This document shows, one piece after another, positions 1 to 7,183 of a stretch of DNA of 8,714 bases (the stretch's first letter is position 1; each line of letters opens with the position of its first letter). The notes beneath the pieces are model-generated. The model made no database searches. It was given only the letters and a program-made list of their open reading frames with translations, and was not told the DNA's origin. Origin of the DNA: Bacteroidia bacterium. Lineage in GTDB: Bacteria; Bacteroidota; Bacteroidia; Bacteroidales; Prolixibacteraceae. The stretch is taken from the NCBI GenBank assembly GCA_025358395.1, contig JANYJT010000299.1, positions 1 through 8,714 of the forward strand, read 5' to 3'. A program made the translations under genes and the position numbers.

Positions 1-564
1 AAAAAATTTGTTTTTTCTTAATCGATTTTTAAGTTAATTATTTAATTTTTAATTGTTTATAAGAACGTGATTAATATAATTTATACCAAACGACAGCCCG
101 GTTAGAGTCAGGATTGCCAATTTCGGCACAATAATACCCATAAAATTTCACTTTTCCTAATATTTTCAGCCTATACCTTCACATTTAAAAGACTAAACAC
201 CAAAATATTCAAGGTAATTTTTCATGTTGAAGTTCAAAAAGTAAGTCAGGTGTCTTAGCCCAGTGAAACAAAACAGAAAAAATAGAAATCCTATCAAGTC
301 TTAGATGATGAAATGGAGTTGTTGGTTGCTTTGGTTATGGAAAAAAGTTGAAAAAAAATAAAAATTTATTAAAAATTGTAAAAACCTCAGACGAAAACAA
401 ACTGATATTCAAGAATCCCTTCTACAACAAGGGTTTACTAAATCGTTTGAATTAACAAGGTTAGAAATAAATTTTCACTTTTCCAAATTTTTAGTAGCAT
501 TTCTATACAAAAAACAGGGAGTTTTTGGCGAATAGGGAGGCTCGGATGATAGGGGTTATTCTTC
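1..564. other. AT-rich region without a recognisable gene
   Basis: This stretch lies beyond the 3' end of gltX and runs to the window edge. It is visibly AT-rich (long A and T runs at 1-60 and 340-380) and no frame is open for a meaningful length. I see small structures only: a weak inverted repeat at 417-433 (CCCTT/AAGGG, 7-base loop), a second at 510-526 (AAAAAC/GTTTTT, 5-base loop) that could act as a weak minus-strand terminator behind gltX, and a 12-base direct repeat TTTCACTTTTCC near 146-157 and 473-484. An 18-codon frame at 305-361 is too short to support. No tRNA, rRNA or heptamer repeat is visible. Confidence 0.6.
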
Positions 565-601
565 GCGATTGTTCGACGCCATGAAGGCGTCTCACAATCG
601 C
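565..601 (-). terminator. Hairpin overlapping the gltX stop codon (possible 3'-end structure)
   Basis: A strong imperfect palindrome: outer stem GCGATTGT (565-572) pairs with ACAATCGC (594-601), a 2x2 internal mismatch follows, then GACGCC (575-580) pairs with GGCGTC (586-591) around loop ATGAA. The gltX stop (592-594) and the preceding two codons lie in one arm. On the minus strand no U-run follows (GAAGAATAACCCC), so it is not a canonical intrinsic terminator. It may mark or protect the mRNA 3' end. The structure is seen directly; its role is inferred. Confidence 0.35.
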
Positions 602-2118
602 AATTTGATCACGGCTTTTTCAATACGTTCGATCGTTTCCGCCTGGCCGATGATCTCGCAGATCTCAAAAATATCGGGGCCGAAGCTTCCGCCGACAAGG
701 CACAGACGGAGAGCATTCATGATGGTTCCAAAATTCCAGCCTTTCCCGTTGACAAACTCAGAGAATGGTTCTTTAATCTGAGGTGCGGTCCAGTTACGGA
801 GATTTCCAAAGAATCCGGCTATTTCACCCATCATCTCCGGAACGCCATCCTTCCAGCGTTTGCTCACGATTTTCTCATCATAAGATTCAGGTGCCTGGAA
901 AAAGAAGAATCCCTGGTCCCAGATTTCGTTCACAAAATGACAGCGTTCCTTGACAAGTCCTGTCACACGGATCACCAATGGGAACGGTACCTGTACGCCT
1001 TTCTTATCCAGGTATGGCAGGAATAGACCGGCAAGCTCTTCGTCAGAATGGCGGATCAAATACTGGTGGTTGAACCATTTGGTTTTCTCCGGATCGAAGC
1101 GGGAGCCGGATTTTCCGACACGTTCAAGCGTAAAACTGTTGACCAGTTGCTCCATAGAGAAAATTTCCTGCTCCGTACCCGGATTCCACCCCAGTAATGA
1201 AAGCATGTTGATGAAACCATCCGGCAGATAGCCATCTTCGCGGTAGCCTCTTGAAACATCTCCGGTTTCGGGATCTTTCCAGGCCAGTGGAAAAACCGGA
1301 AAGCCAAGCTGGTCGCCATCGCGCTTGCTCAGTTTTCCTTTGCCGACTGGTTTAAGGATAAGCGGTAAATGGGAAAACTGCGGCATTGTGGACTCCCATC
1401 CGAAGGCTCTGTACAATAGAATGTGCAGAGGCACTGAGGGCAGCCACTCCTCTCCACGGATTACATGCGTAATTTCCATCAGGTGATCGTCCACAACATT
1501 GGCCAAATGATATGTGGGCATTCCATCGCTTTTGAAAAGGACTTTGTCGTCCAGCTGGTTGGTGTTGAACTGCACATGACCGCGGATCAGATCAGTCTCT
1601 TCGACCACCACATTTTCGGGCATTTTAAAGCGAACCACGTGCGGTGCACCGGAAGAGAGAAGTGATTCACAGGCGCTTCCCGGTAAGGTCAGAGAATTAT
1701 TAAGTCCTGCGCGGGTAAGGTTGTTGTAAGTAAATGTCTCACCCTTTGATTCGGCCAGATTTCGAAGGGCATCCAACTCCTCAGCGGTATCAAAGGCATA
1801 ATAGGCAAACCCTGAATCAATCAGCTCCTGCGCATATTTACGATACAGTTCTTTCCGCTCACTTTGGCGGTAGGGCGCATGAGTCCCTCCTTCACGTGGT
1901 CCTTCGTCAATTTTGATTCCGCACCAATCGAGTGCTTCCATGATGTAGGCTTCGGCTCCCGGGACATAGCGGGATTGATCGGTATCTTCGATCCGCAATA
2001 GAAAATCACCACCATTGTGCTTGGCGAAAAGGTAGTTAAACAAGGCAGTGCGCACGCCTCCGATGTGGAGCGGGCCGGTTGGAGAGGGGGCGAAGCGAAC
2101 GCGGATTTTAGGGGACAT
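592..2118 (-). CDS. gltX: Glutamyl-tRNA synthetase (GluRS), class I
   Basis: Cytoplasmic enzyme that charges tRNA(Glu) with glutamate using ATP. From the chosen ATG at 2118 the protein has 508 residues, a normal length for bacterial GluRS. The class I HIGH motif is in FAPSPTGPLHIGG (about residues 9-21), the tRNA/glutamate-site segment LLRIEDTD follows at about 40-47, and the KMSKS equivalent is KLSKR (about 262-266). The segment after it (FPVFPLAWKDP, then GYREDGYLPDGFINMLSLLGWNPG) is of the Bacteroidota type. The frame stays open upstream to another ATG at 2139, adding MSHVSSL, but those codons are written by the heptamer repeat, and MSPKIRVRFAPSPTG is a normal family N-terminus, so 2118 is preferred. 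No Shine-Dalgarno is visible. Discriminating or non-discriminating specificity cannot be told from the sequence. Confidence 0.96.
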   Translation of the reverse strand: MSPKIRVRFAPSPTGPLHIGGVRTALFNYLFAKHNGGDFLLRIEDTDQSRYVPGAEAYIMEALDWCGIKIDEGPREGGTHAPYRQSERKELYRKYAQELIDSGFAYYAFDTAEELDALRNLAESKGETFTYNNLTRAGLNNSLTLPGSACESLLSSGAPHVVRFKMPENVVVEETDLIRGHVQFNTNQLDDKVLFKSDGMPTYHLANVVDDHLMEITHVIRGEEWLPSVPLHILLYRAFGWESTMPQFSHLPLILKPVGKGKLSKRDGDQLGFPVFPLAWKDPETGDVSRGYREDGYLPDGFINMLSLLGWNPGTEQEIFSMEQLVNSFTLERVGKSGSRFDPEKTKWFNHQYLIRHSDEELAGLFLPYLDKKGVQVPFPLVIRVTGLVKERCHFVNEIWDQGFFFFQAPESYDEKIVSKRWKDGVPEMMGEIAGFFGNLRNWTAPQIKEPFSEFVNGKGWNFGTIMNALRLCLVGGSFGPDIFEICEIIGQAETIERIEKAVIKLRL

Positions 2119-2148
2119 AAGAGATGAGACATGAGACATGAGAGAGGA
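2114..2148 (+). repeat. Heptamer repeat array A (5 units), at the gltX start
   Basis: Five tandem 7-base units in exact phase on the plus strand: GACATAA, GAGATGA, GACATGA, GACATGA, GAGAGGA. The first three units plus the next G are identical to array B on the opposite strand (22 of 22 bases). Read on the minus strand the array contains both candidate gltX ATGs (2139 and 2118). It also lies directly upstream of the promoter of the four-helix-bundle gene. Confidence 0.85.
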
Positions 2149-2155
2149 TTTTTGG

Positions 2156-2185
2156 TTGACTAAAAAATGCCGTAACTTATATTGG
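2156..2185 (+). promoter_or_regulatory. Bacteroidota-type promoter of the four-helix-bundle gene
   Basis: A TTG -33 element (2156-2158) is followed after exactly 19 bases by TATATTGG (2178-2185), one mismatch from the Bacteroidota -7 consensus TAnnTTTG. Transcription would start near 2192, giving a leader of about 20 bases before the ATG at 2214. It lies just inside array A, so the gene carries its own promoter. Confidence 0.5.
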
Positions 2186-2213
2186 TATTAATAATCAAGT
2201 AGAAGAACTTTAG

Positions 2214-2573
2214 ATGAGTGAAAGTATATTAAAGGACAAGAGTTTTCTTTTTGCAATTAAAATTGTAAAGTTATACAAGTACCTAAAAGAGAATCGACAA
2301 GAATATATTTTAAGTAAACAATTGCTGAGAAGTGGAACGTCTATTGGAGCGATGATACGTGAGGCAAAAAACAGTGAAAGTAAAGCAGATTTTCAACACA
2401 AATTGGGAATAGCCCAAAAAGAATGTGATGAATCAATTTATTGGTTTGAACTCTTATGCAAAACAGATTACATTTCGGAAAATGAATTTTCCAGCCTTAG
2501 GCTCGAAGCCAATGAACTTTTAAGAATGATCCGCAGTTCCATACTCACATCAAAATCAAACCACAACAAATAG
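2214..2573 (+). CDS. Four-helix-bundle protein, S23 / 23S-rRNA intervening-sequence family
   Basis: A 119-residue cytosolic protein without signal peptide or membrane segment. It matches the family named after proteins encoded in intervening sequences of some bacterial 23S rRNA genes. Diagnostic segments are LLRSGTSIGAMIREAKNSES (37-56) and KLGIAQKECDESIYWFELL (63-81). Predicted helices are roughly 8-27, 29-53, 56-84 and 88-113, with many Lys and Arg residues. Known members form ring-like pentamers, and Avd, the accessory factor of diversity-generating retroelements, shares this fold; molecular function is otherwise unknown. It is AT-rich compared with its neighbours, antisense to leuS and gltX, has its own promoter, and is bracketed by inverted heptamer repeats, the right one starting two bases after its TAG stop. 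No rRNA or reverse transcriptase is adjacent, so it is neither an in-place 23S insertion nor part of a visible retroelement. RNA binding is plausible, not shown. Confidence 0.92.
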   Translation: MSESILKDKSFLFAIKIVKLYKYLKENRQEYILSKQLLRSGTSIGAMIREAKNSESKADFQHKLGIAQKECDESIYWFELLCKTDYISENEFSSLRLEANELLRMIRSSILTSKSNHNK

Positions 2574-2575
2574 GC

Positions 2576-2617
2576 TTATCTCTCATTACTCATGTCTCAT
2601 CTCTTATGTCTTATCTT
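2576..2617 (-). repeat. Heptamer repeat array B (5-6 units), across the leuS stop
   Basis: Read on the minus strand from 2617 downward the units are AAGATAA, GACATAA, GAGATGA, GACATGA, GTAATGA, GAGATAA, in exact 7-base phase. The leuS stop TAA (2604-2606) is the end of the GACATAA unit, and the last leuS residues DKT are encoded by the first two units. Units two to four are the inverted copy of array A. The array begins two bases after the stop of the four-helix-bundle gene. Confidence 0.85.
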
Positions 2618-5276
2618 TCAAAACAATATTCACAATCTTTCCGGGAACAACAATAATCTTAACAATTGTGTTGCCTTCGGTCCATTTTTTTGTCAGATCG
2701 CTCTTTAAGGCGGCTTCCTCAATCTCTTTGGACGACAGACCGACCGGCAAATCAAGCTTGAACCGTACTTTTCCGTTGAAGGAGACCGGGTATTCTACAG
2801 CTTCCTCCGTTAGGAAAGAAGGATTAAAAATTGGCCACTGAGCAGTTCCAACACTTTGAATGTTTCCGCTCATAGCCCACAGCTCCTCAGCCAGATGTGG
2901 TGCAAAGGGAGCCAGAATCTGATAAAAAATATTAGCCGTTTCGGGTGTTACGGATCCTACTTTGTAACAATGATTGGTAAAGACCATCATCTGCGAAATC
3001 GCCGTATTGAATTTCATGTCTTCCACATCGTCACCCACCTTTTTGATGGTCTGGTGCAGGATTTTTAAGGTTTCCTTGCGTTCATTGACTTCTGTCAGAT
3101 TGCTTTTCTCTCCGAAAAAAGCAGCAACCCGGCGAAGAAAATTGTACACTCCTTTGACGCCATTTTCGGTCCACGGTTTGGTCGCATCCAACGGACCAAT
3201 AAACATTTCGTACAATCTGAGTGAGTCTGCCCCGAATTTTTCAACGACATCATCGGGATTCACCACATTCTTCAGTGATTTCGACATCTTAGCAACGATC
3301 TGATGAAGTTCCTCACCGGTTTCGATGTGTAAATATTTACCCTCCTTCTCTGTAACCAGATCTGATGTGACTTTTGAACCTGAAGCCGTTTCATACGCAA
3401 AGGCGAGAATCATCCCCTGGTTGTACAATTTTTGGAAAGGCTCATTGGTTGAGACGATTCCCAAATCGAACAACACTTTGTGCCAGAACCGGCTGTAAAG
3501 CAGGTGCAATACGGCATGCTCGGCGCCTCCAACATACAAATCGACCGGCATCCAGTAATTTTCCTTGGCTTCGGCAAATGGTGCCGTATCATTTTTCGGA
3601 TCGATGAATCTGAGATAGTACCAGCACGAGCCCGCCCATTGGGGCATGGTATTGGTTTCGCGTCGACCTTTGCGGCCATTTGCGTCAGTTACATTCAGCC
3701 ATTCGCCGGCATTTGACAAGGGCGATTCGCCGGTCTCGCCGGGCTGATATTTTTCTACTTCCGGCAATCGAAGCGGAAGCTCTGAATCATCAATCAGGGA
3801 TACTTCACCATCTTCCCAGTGGATCACCGGAAATGGTTCACCCCAGTACCTCTGCCGGCTGAAAAGCCAGTCACGCAATTTATATTTAATGGTTGCTTTG
3901 CCAAGTCCGGCATTTTCGAGCCAGGAGGTAACCTGCTGTATTCCTTGTTCTTTGGATAAACCATTAATATCTATTCCTATGCTTTTATTCACAGAATTGA
4001 TATACATGCCATCATCGCTCCAGCAAGCATCGCCGGCTATGACTCTTTTACGAAGTTCGGGATCTGTACCGGTTCCAGGATCCAGGATACAAACGATTGG
4101 CAAATTATATGTTTGGGCAAATTCAAAGTCGCGGTGATCGTGCGCCGGAACAGCCATAATCGCACCGGTACCATAACCCATCAGCACATAATCAGCAACC
4201 CAGACAGGGATTTTAGCGCCGTTGATTGGATTGATGGCATAAGTGCCGGTAAATACGCCCGTTTTGCCCTTTGCCAAATCTGTGCGGTCGAGTTCGCTTT
4301 TCATCGCGGCACCAATGATATACTGAGCTACAGCAGTTTGTTGTTCCGAAGTGGTAATTTCGGATACAAGCTCATGCTCAGGAGCCACGACCATGTAAGT
4401 CGCGCCAAATAAAGTATCCGGACGTGTGGTGTAAACCTTTAATTTTTTATCCGTGCCGGAAAGTGCAAAATCAACTTCGGCGCCTGTAGAACGGCCGATC
4501 CAGTTTCGTTGCATCTCCTTGACACCTTCCGGCCAGTCGAGGTCGTCGAGACCTTCCAACAGTCGTTCGGCATAATGCGGAATCCGCAGCATCCACTGCT
4601 TGAGGAAACGGCGTTCTACCTCTTTGGTACCGCATTTCTCGTGTGATCCGTCGTTCAAAACTTCCTCGTTGGCACAAACAGTTTTGCAGGTGCGACAATA
4701 CCAAACCTGGGCTTCACCATAGTAAGCCAACCGTTTCTGATCTACATAATCTTTGACTGCCTGCTTGCCTGAGTTTAGAATTTCTTCCGGGATGATCAGG
4801 TCGTAAATAGGCTTTCCTTTAGCTGAGGAAGCATCGAACCAGGTGTTGTATAATTTGGTAAAGATCCACTGGGTCCATTTAAAGTAATCAGGATCAGTTG
4901 TATTGATCTCCCGGTCCCAATCATAGCTCAATCCAAGAGACTGAATCTGACGCCTGAAATTGTCACAGTTTTTTTGCGTTGTTTCGGCTGGATGGGTGCC
5001 GGTTTGTATTGCGTACTGCTCGGCAGGCAGTCCAAAAGCATCCCAACCCATGGGATGCAGGACATTAAATCCCCTGGTTCTTTTGTAACGGCAAACAATA
5101 TCTGTAGCGGTGTAACCTTCGGGATGCCCGACATGCAATCCGGCGCCGGAAGGATAAGGAAACATATCGAGACAGTAAAATTTCGGTTTTGAAAAATCGT
5201 CCGTTGTCTTGAAACTCTTGTTTTCGGCCCAGTATTGCTGCCACCCGGCTTCAATATCTTTGAAGTTATAATCCAT
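2604..5276 (-). CDS. leuS: Leucyl-tRNA synthetase (LeuRS), class I
   Basis: Cytoplasmic enzyme that charges tRNA(Leu) with leucine and hydrolyses mischarged products. The 890 residues carry the full bacterial architecture. HIGH is in [13 protein letters not shown] (39-51). A zinc-type insert has Cys at 194, 197, 201 and 215. The CP1 editing domain contains [12 protein letters not shown] (283-294) and [20 protein letters not shown] (367-386). The WYYLRF block is at 552-557 and KMSKS at 663-667, followed by the anticodon-binding helices and C-terminal domain. The start [16 protein letters not shown] is typical of the family and a -7 box lies 36 bases upstream. The final residues KDKT and the stop codon are partly written by heptamer array B, so the native end may have been slightly altered. 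Downstream on the same strand lies gltX, but the antisense four-helix-bundle gene separates them. Confidence 0.97.
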   Translation of the reverse strand: MDYNFKDIEAGWQQYWAENKSFKTTDDFSKPKFYCLDMFPYPSGAGLHVGHPEGYTATDIVCRYKRTRGFNVLHPMGWDAFGLPAEQYAIQTGTHPAETTQKNCDNFRRQIQSLGLSYDWDREINTTDPDYFKWTQWIFTKLYNTWFDASSAKGKPIYDLIIPEEILNSGKQAVKDYVDQKRLAYYGEAQVWYCRTCKTVCANEEVLNDGSHEKCGTKEVERRFLKQWMLRIPHYAERLLEGLDDLDWPEGVKEMQRNWIGRSTGAEVDFALSGTDKKLKVYTTRPDTLFGATYMVVAPEHELVSEITTSEQQTAVAQYIIGAAMKSELDRTDLAKGKTGVFTGTYAINPINGAKIPVWVADYVLMGYGTGAIMAVPAHDHRDFEFAQTYNLPIVCILDPGTGTDPELRKRVIAGDACWSDDGMYINSVNKSIGIDINGLSKEQGIQQVTSWLENAGLGKATIKYKLRDWLFSRQRYWGEPFPVIHWEDGEVSLIDDSELPLRLPEVEKYQPGETGESPLSNAGEWLNVTDANGRKGRRETNTMPQWAGSCWYYLRFIDPKNDTAPFAEAKENYWMPVDLYVGGAEHAVLHLLYSRFWHKVLFDLGIVSTNEPFQKLYNQGMILAFAYETASGSKVTSDLVTEKEGKYLHIETGEELHQIVAKMSKSLKNVVNPDDVVEKFGADSLRLYEMFIGPLDATKPWTENGVKGVYNFLRRVAAFFGEKSNLTEVNERKETLKILHQTIKKVGDDVEDMKFNTAISQMMVFTNHCYKVGSVTPETANIFYQILAPFAPHLAEELWAMSGNIQSVGTAQWPIFNPSFLTEEAVEYPVSFNGKVRFKLDLPVGLSSKEIEEAALKSDLTKKWTEGNTIVKIIVVPGKIVNIVLKDKT

Positions 5277-5311
5277 CGTCGTTGAACTAATTATGCATAA
5301 AAAATAAGGTG

Positions 5312-5319
5312 CAAAATTA
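5312..5319 (-). promoter_or_regulatory. Likely -7 box of the leuS promoter
   Basis: On the minus strand TAATTTTG (followed by C) exactly matches the Bacteroidota -7 consensus TAnnTTTG. No TTG is found at the expected 19-21 base spacing upstream, so the -33 element is weak. The predicted leader is about 30 bases, ending in CAACGACG before the ATG, with no Shine-Dalgarno. Confidence 0.45.
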
Positions 5320-5653
5320 CGATTAAAATCTGAATCTTAGGTAAATTCCGGAAATCAACATGATAACCCGCATGTGTTTTGTAAGCTATTCGCACCAATC
5401 TTCAATCTGTAAATCTTATTTTTAAAACCAAACCTTAGTAGAAAGCTAAACAAACGGAAACCCGAACCATATTATCTTATTCAAGGATCAACTGTGTCAC
5501 TCCGGGCAATATTTTAAAACATTGCTTAAAACATCGGTTTCTCTTTCAGTTTGAAATTAAAATCCTAAAAATCCCATGATAATACAATTATTCCAAATCC
5601 GGGACTAATACTTTGATTCTCCAAGAATTAATGACAAAATTCACATAAACATG

Positions 5654-5685
5654 TTGATAATCACTTATAAAATGAATTACTTTTG
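5654..5685 (+). promoter_or_regulatory. Bacteroidota-type promoter of gdhA
   Basis: TTG (5654-5656), a 21-base spacer, then TACTTTTG (5678-5685), an exact match to TAnnTTTG. Transcription should start near 5692. That lies downstream of the GTG at 5687 that would open the longest reading frame, so this promoter decides the gdhA start in favour of the ATG at 5732, with a leader of about 40 A-rich bases. Confidence 0.6.
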
Positions 5686-5731
5686 AGTGCTAAATCTTGT
5701 AAAAATAGTATCATCTAAAAACGAAAAAACC

Positions 5732-7069
5732 ATGAATGCCGGAATCGATAAATTTATGGAGGAGCTTAAATCCCGCACACCGGGAGAAAATGAGTTTCAC
5801 CAGGCAGTGCGAGAAGTCATAGAAACAGTTTGGGATGCTTACGATGCCAATCCGCGTTACAAGCAAGCCAAAATTCTGGAACGCATGGTGGAACCTGAAC
5901 GGACGATTATGTTCAGGGTACCCTGGATGAATGATCTGGGTGAAGTTGAGATCAACAGGGGTTACCGTGTTGAGTTTAGCAGTACTTTAGGGCCTTACAA
6001 AGGCGGATTGAGATTCCATAAGAGTGTCAACCTAAGTATTTTGAAGTTTCTTGGTTTCGAACAAACGTTTAAAAATAGTCTGACGACACTTCCCATGGGA
6101 GGCGGTAAGGGTGGTTCAGATTTTAGCGCCAAAGGAAGAAGTGACAACGAGATCATGCGCTTTTGCCAATCTTTTATGACTGAGCTTTTCCGTCACATTG
6201 GACCGAATACGGACGTTCCTGCCGGGGATATCGGTGTGGGCGGTCGCGAAATCGGCTACCTCTTCGGACAGTACAAACGTATCCGCAATGAGTTTACAGG
6301 TGTCCTAACCGGCAAAGGACTTGGCTGGGGTGGTTCATTGATCCGCCCTGAAGCAACAGGTTTTGGAGCAGTCTATTTCGTTCAGCACATGCTCAGGGAG
6401 ATGGGTAAAGAGCTAAAAGGAAAAACCGTTTCGGTTTCCGGATTTGGCAATGTTGCCTGGGGTGCCATCACGAAAATAGATGAGTTGGGTGGAAAAGTAG
6501 TAACTATTTCCGGACCGGATGGTTACATCTTCGATCCTGCCGGGATATCCGGCCACAAAATTGAATACCTTTTGGATCTTCGTGCCACCAACAATGATGT
6601 TGTTGCGCCATATGCCGAAGAGTTCGGATGTCATTTTTTCCCAAATACCAAGCCATGGGAACAAAAAGTCGATATCGCACTTCCCTGTGCCTGTGAAAAC
6701 GAGCTGGATGAAAGCGACGCCAGAAAACTTGTTGAAAGCGGCTGTTTCCTGATTGGTGAAGTTTCAAACATGGGGTGCACGGCAGGTGCTGTTAACTATT
6801 TTCTCGGCAATAAAATTCATTATGCCCCGGGTAAAGCAGTTAATGCAGGAGGGGTGGCAGTTTCCGGGCTCGAAATGTCACAAAACAGCATGCGTTACAA
6901 CTGGACGAAAGAGGAAGTCGATGAAAGGTTGCATCTGATCATGCATGACATTCACCAGACTTGTCTGAAATATGGCCGGGATGGCAACTACATCAACTAT
7001 GTCAAAGGAGCAAATGTCGGAGGATTCGTCAAGGTGGCAGATGCCATGCTGGCTCTCGGACTTGTGTAA
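5732..7069 (+). CDS. gdhA: Hexameric glutamate dehydrogenase, NAD-type cofactor residues
   Basis: Reversibly deaminates glutamate to 2-oxoglutarate and ammonium, linking amino-acid and central carbon metabolism. From ATG 5732 the protein has 445 residues, the normal length of the small hexameric class. The glutamate-binding and catalytic segments are GPYKGGLRFH (87-96), TLPMGGGKGGSDF (119-131, catalytic Lys126) and PAGDIGVGGREIG (163-175, Asp166). The Rossmann domain begins VSGFGNVAWGA (235-245). Phe238 in GFGN and Pro262-Asp263 in SGPDGYI match the NAD-specific Clostridium symbiosum enzyme, where Ser at the Phe and Pro positions favours NADP; the NADP-linked E. coli enzyme has Ser there. I therefore infer NAD preference, hence a likely catabolic role, although automatic annotation may call it NADP-specific. 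The alternative GTG start at 5687 precedes the predicted transcription start. A heptamer hairpin follows three bases after the stop. Confidence 0.96.
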   Translation: MNAGIDKFMEELKSRTPGENEFHQAVREVIETVWDAYDANPRYKQAKILERMVEPERTIMFRVPWMNDLGEVEINRGYRVEFSSTLGPYKGGLRFHKSVNLSILKFLGFEQTFKNSLTTLPMGGGKGGSDFSAKGRSDNEIMRFCQSFMTELFRHIGPNTDVPAGDIGVGGREIGYLFGQYKRIRNEFTGVLTGKGLGWGGSLIRPEATGFGAVYFVQHMLREMGKELKGKTVSVSGFGNVAWGAITKIDELGGKVVTISGPDGYIFDPAGISGHKIEYLLDLRATNNDVVAPYAEEFGCHFFPNTKPWEQKVDIALPCACENELDESDARKLVESGCFLIGEVSNMGCTAGAVNYFLGNKIHYAPGKAVNAGGVAVSGLEMSQNSMRYNWTKEEVDERLHLIMHDIHQTCLKYGRDGNYINYVKGANVGGFVKVADAMLALGLV

Positions 7070-7071
7070 TA

Positions 7072-7147
7072 GATATGAGACATGAGACATAAGACATGAG
7101 AGACCAGCAAAGGCATATCTCATGTCTTATATCTCATGTCTTATAAC
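7072..7147. repeat. Heptamer repeat array C: two opposed arrays forming a long inverted repeat
   Basis: The left arm on the plus strand has units GATATGA, GACATGA, GACATAA, GACATGA (7072-7099). The right arm on the minus strand has units GTTATAA, GACATGA, GATATAA, GACATGA, GATATGC (7147 down to 7113). Positions 7074-7101 pair with 7118-7145 as a 28-bp stem with two non-Watson-Crick positions (one a G-U in RNA) and a 16-base loop. It begins three bases after the gdhA stop and ends about 44 bases before the tatD -7 box. As RNA it would be a stable hairpin that could end or protect the gdhA transcript, but no U-run follows. Confidence 0.85.
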
Positions 7148-7183
7148 TCAGATATAACATTCCCTTAACCTAACTGATTGTCA

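Larger units (their letters stand above)
2114..2610 (+). mobile_element. Putative cassette: four-helix-bundle gene bracketed by 22-bp inverted repeats
   Basis: A roughly 497-base segment is bounded by exact 22-bp inverted repeats (2114-2135 and 2589-2610) made of heptamer units. It contains one AT-rich gene with its own promoter, on the strand opposite to the flanking leuS and gltX. Two sampled lines of the gene have 13/60 and 23/60 G+C, against 34/60 in a sampled gltX line. This organisation suggests an inserted unit. No transposase, target-site duplication or integrase is visible, so mobility is inferred only. An alternative is that repeats accumulated independently on both sides of a resident gene. 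Confidence 0.35.
5277..5731. other. Divergent intergenic region between leuS and gdhA
   Basis: This 455-base region separates two divergent genes and holds both their promoters, one at each end. The middle (about 5340-5640) is AT-rich, contains no open frame worth reporting, and shows no tRNA, heptamer unit or strong hairpin. Short direct repeats such as TTAAAACAT near 5513 and 5525 look incidental. Its length leaves room for a regulator site upstream of gdhA, but I see no clear dyad. Confidence 0.6.

Noticed and set aside
305..361. An 18-codon Trp-rich open frame (MMKWSCWLLWLW and onward)
   Set aside because: Too short, low-complexity, no promoter or homology that I recognise.
569..781. 70-residue plus-strand open frame at the gltX 3' end
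   Set aside because: Antisense shadow of the intact gltX reading frame.
2114..2148. Heptamer arrays as a CRISPR array
   Set aside because: Units are 7 bases, directly adjacent, with no spacers and no cas genes.
2214..2573. A 23S rRNA intervening sequence or a diversity-generating retroelement in place
   Set aside because: No 23S rRNA sequence flanks the gene, and there is no reverse transcriptase, template repeat or variable repeat in the window.
3004..3020. TCATGTC inside leuS as a further heptamer copy
   Set aside because: A single 7-base match in conserved coding sequence with no tandem neighbours; expected by chance.
5687..5731. GTG at 5687 as the gdhA start, adding 15 residues
   Set aside because: It lies only two bases after the -7 box and upstream of the predicted transcription start; ATG 5732 gives the normal family length.
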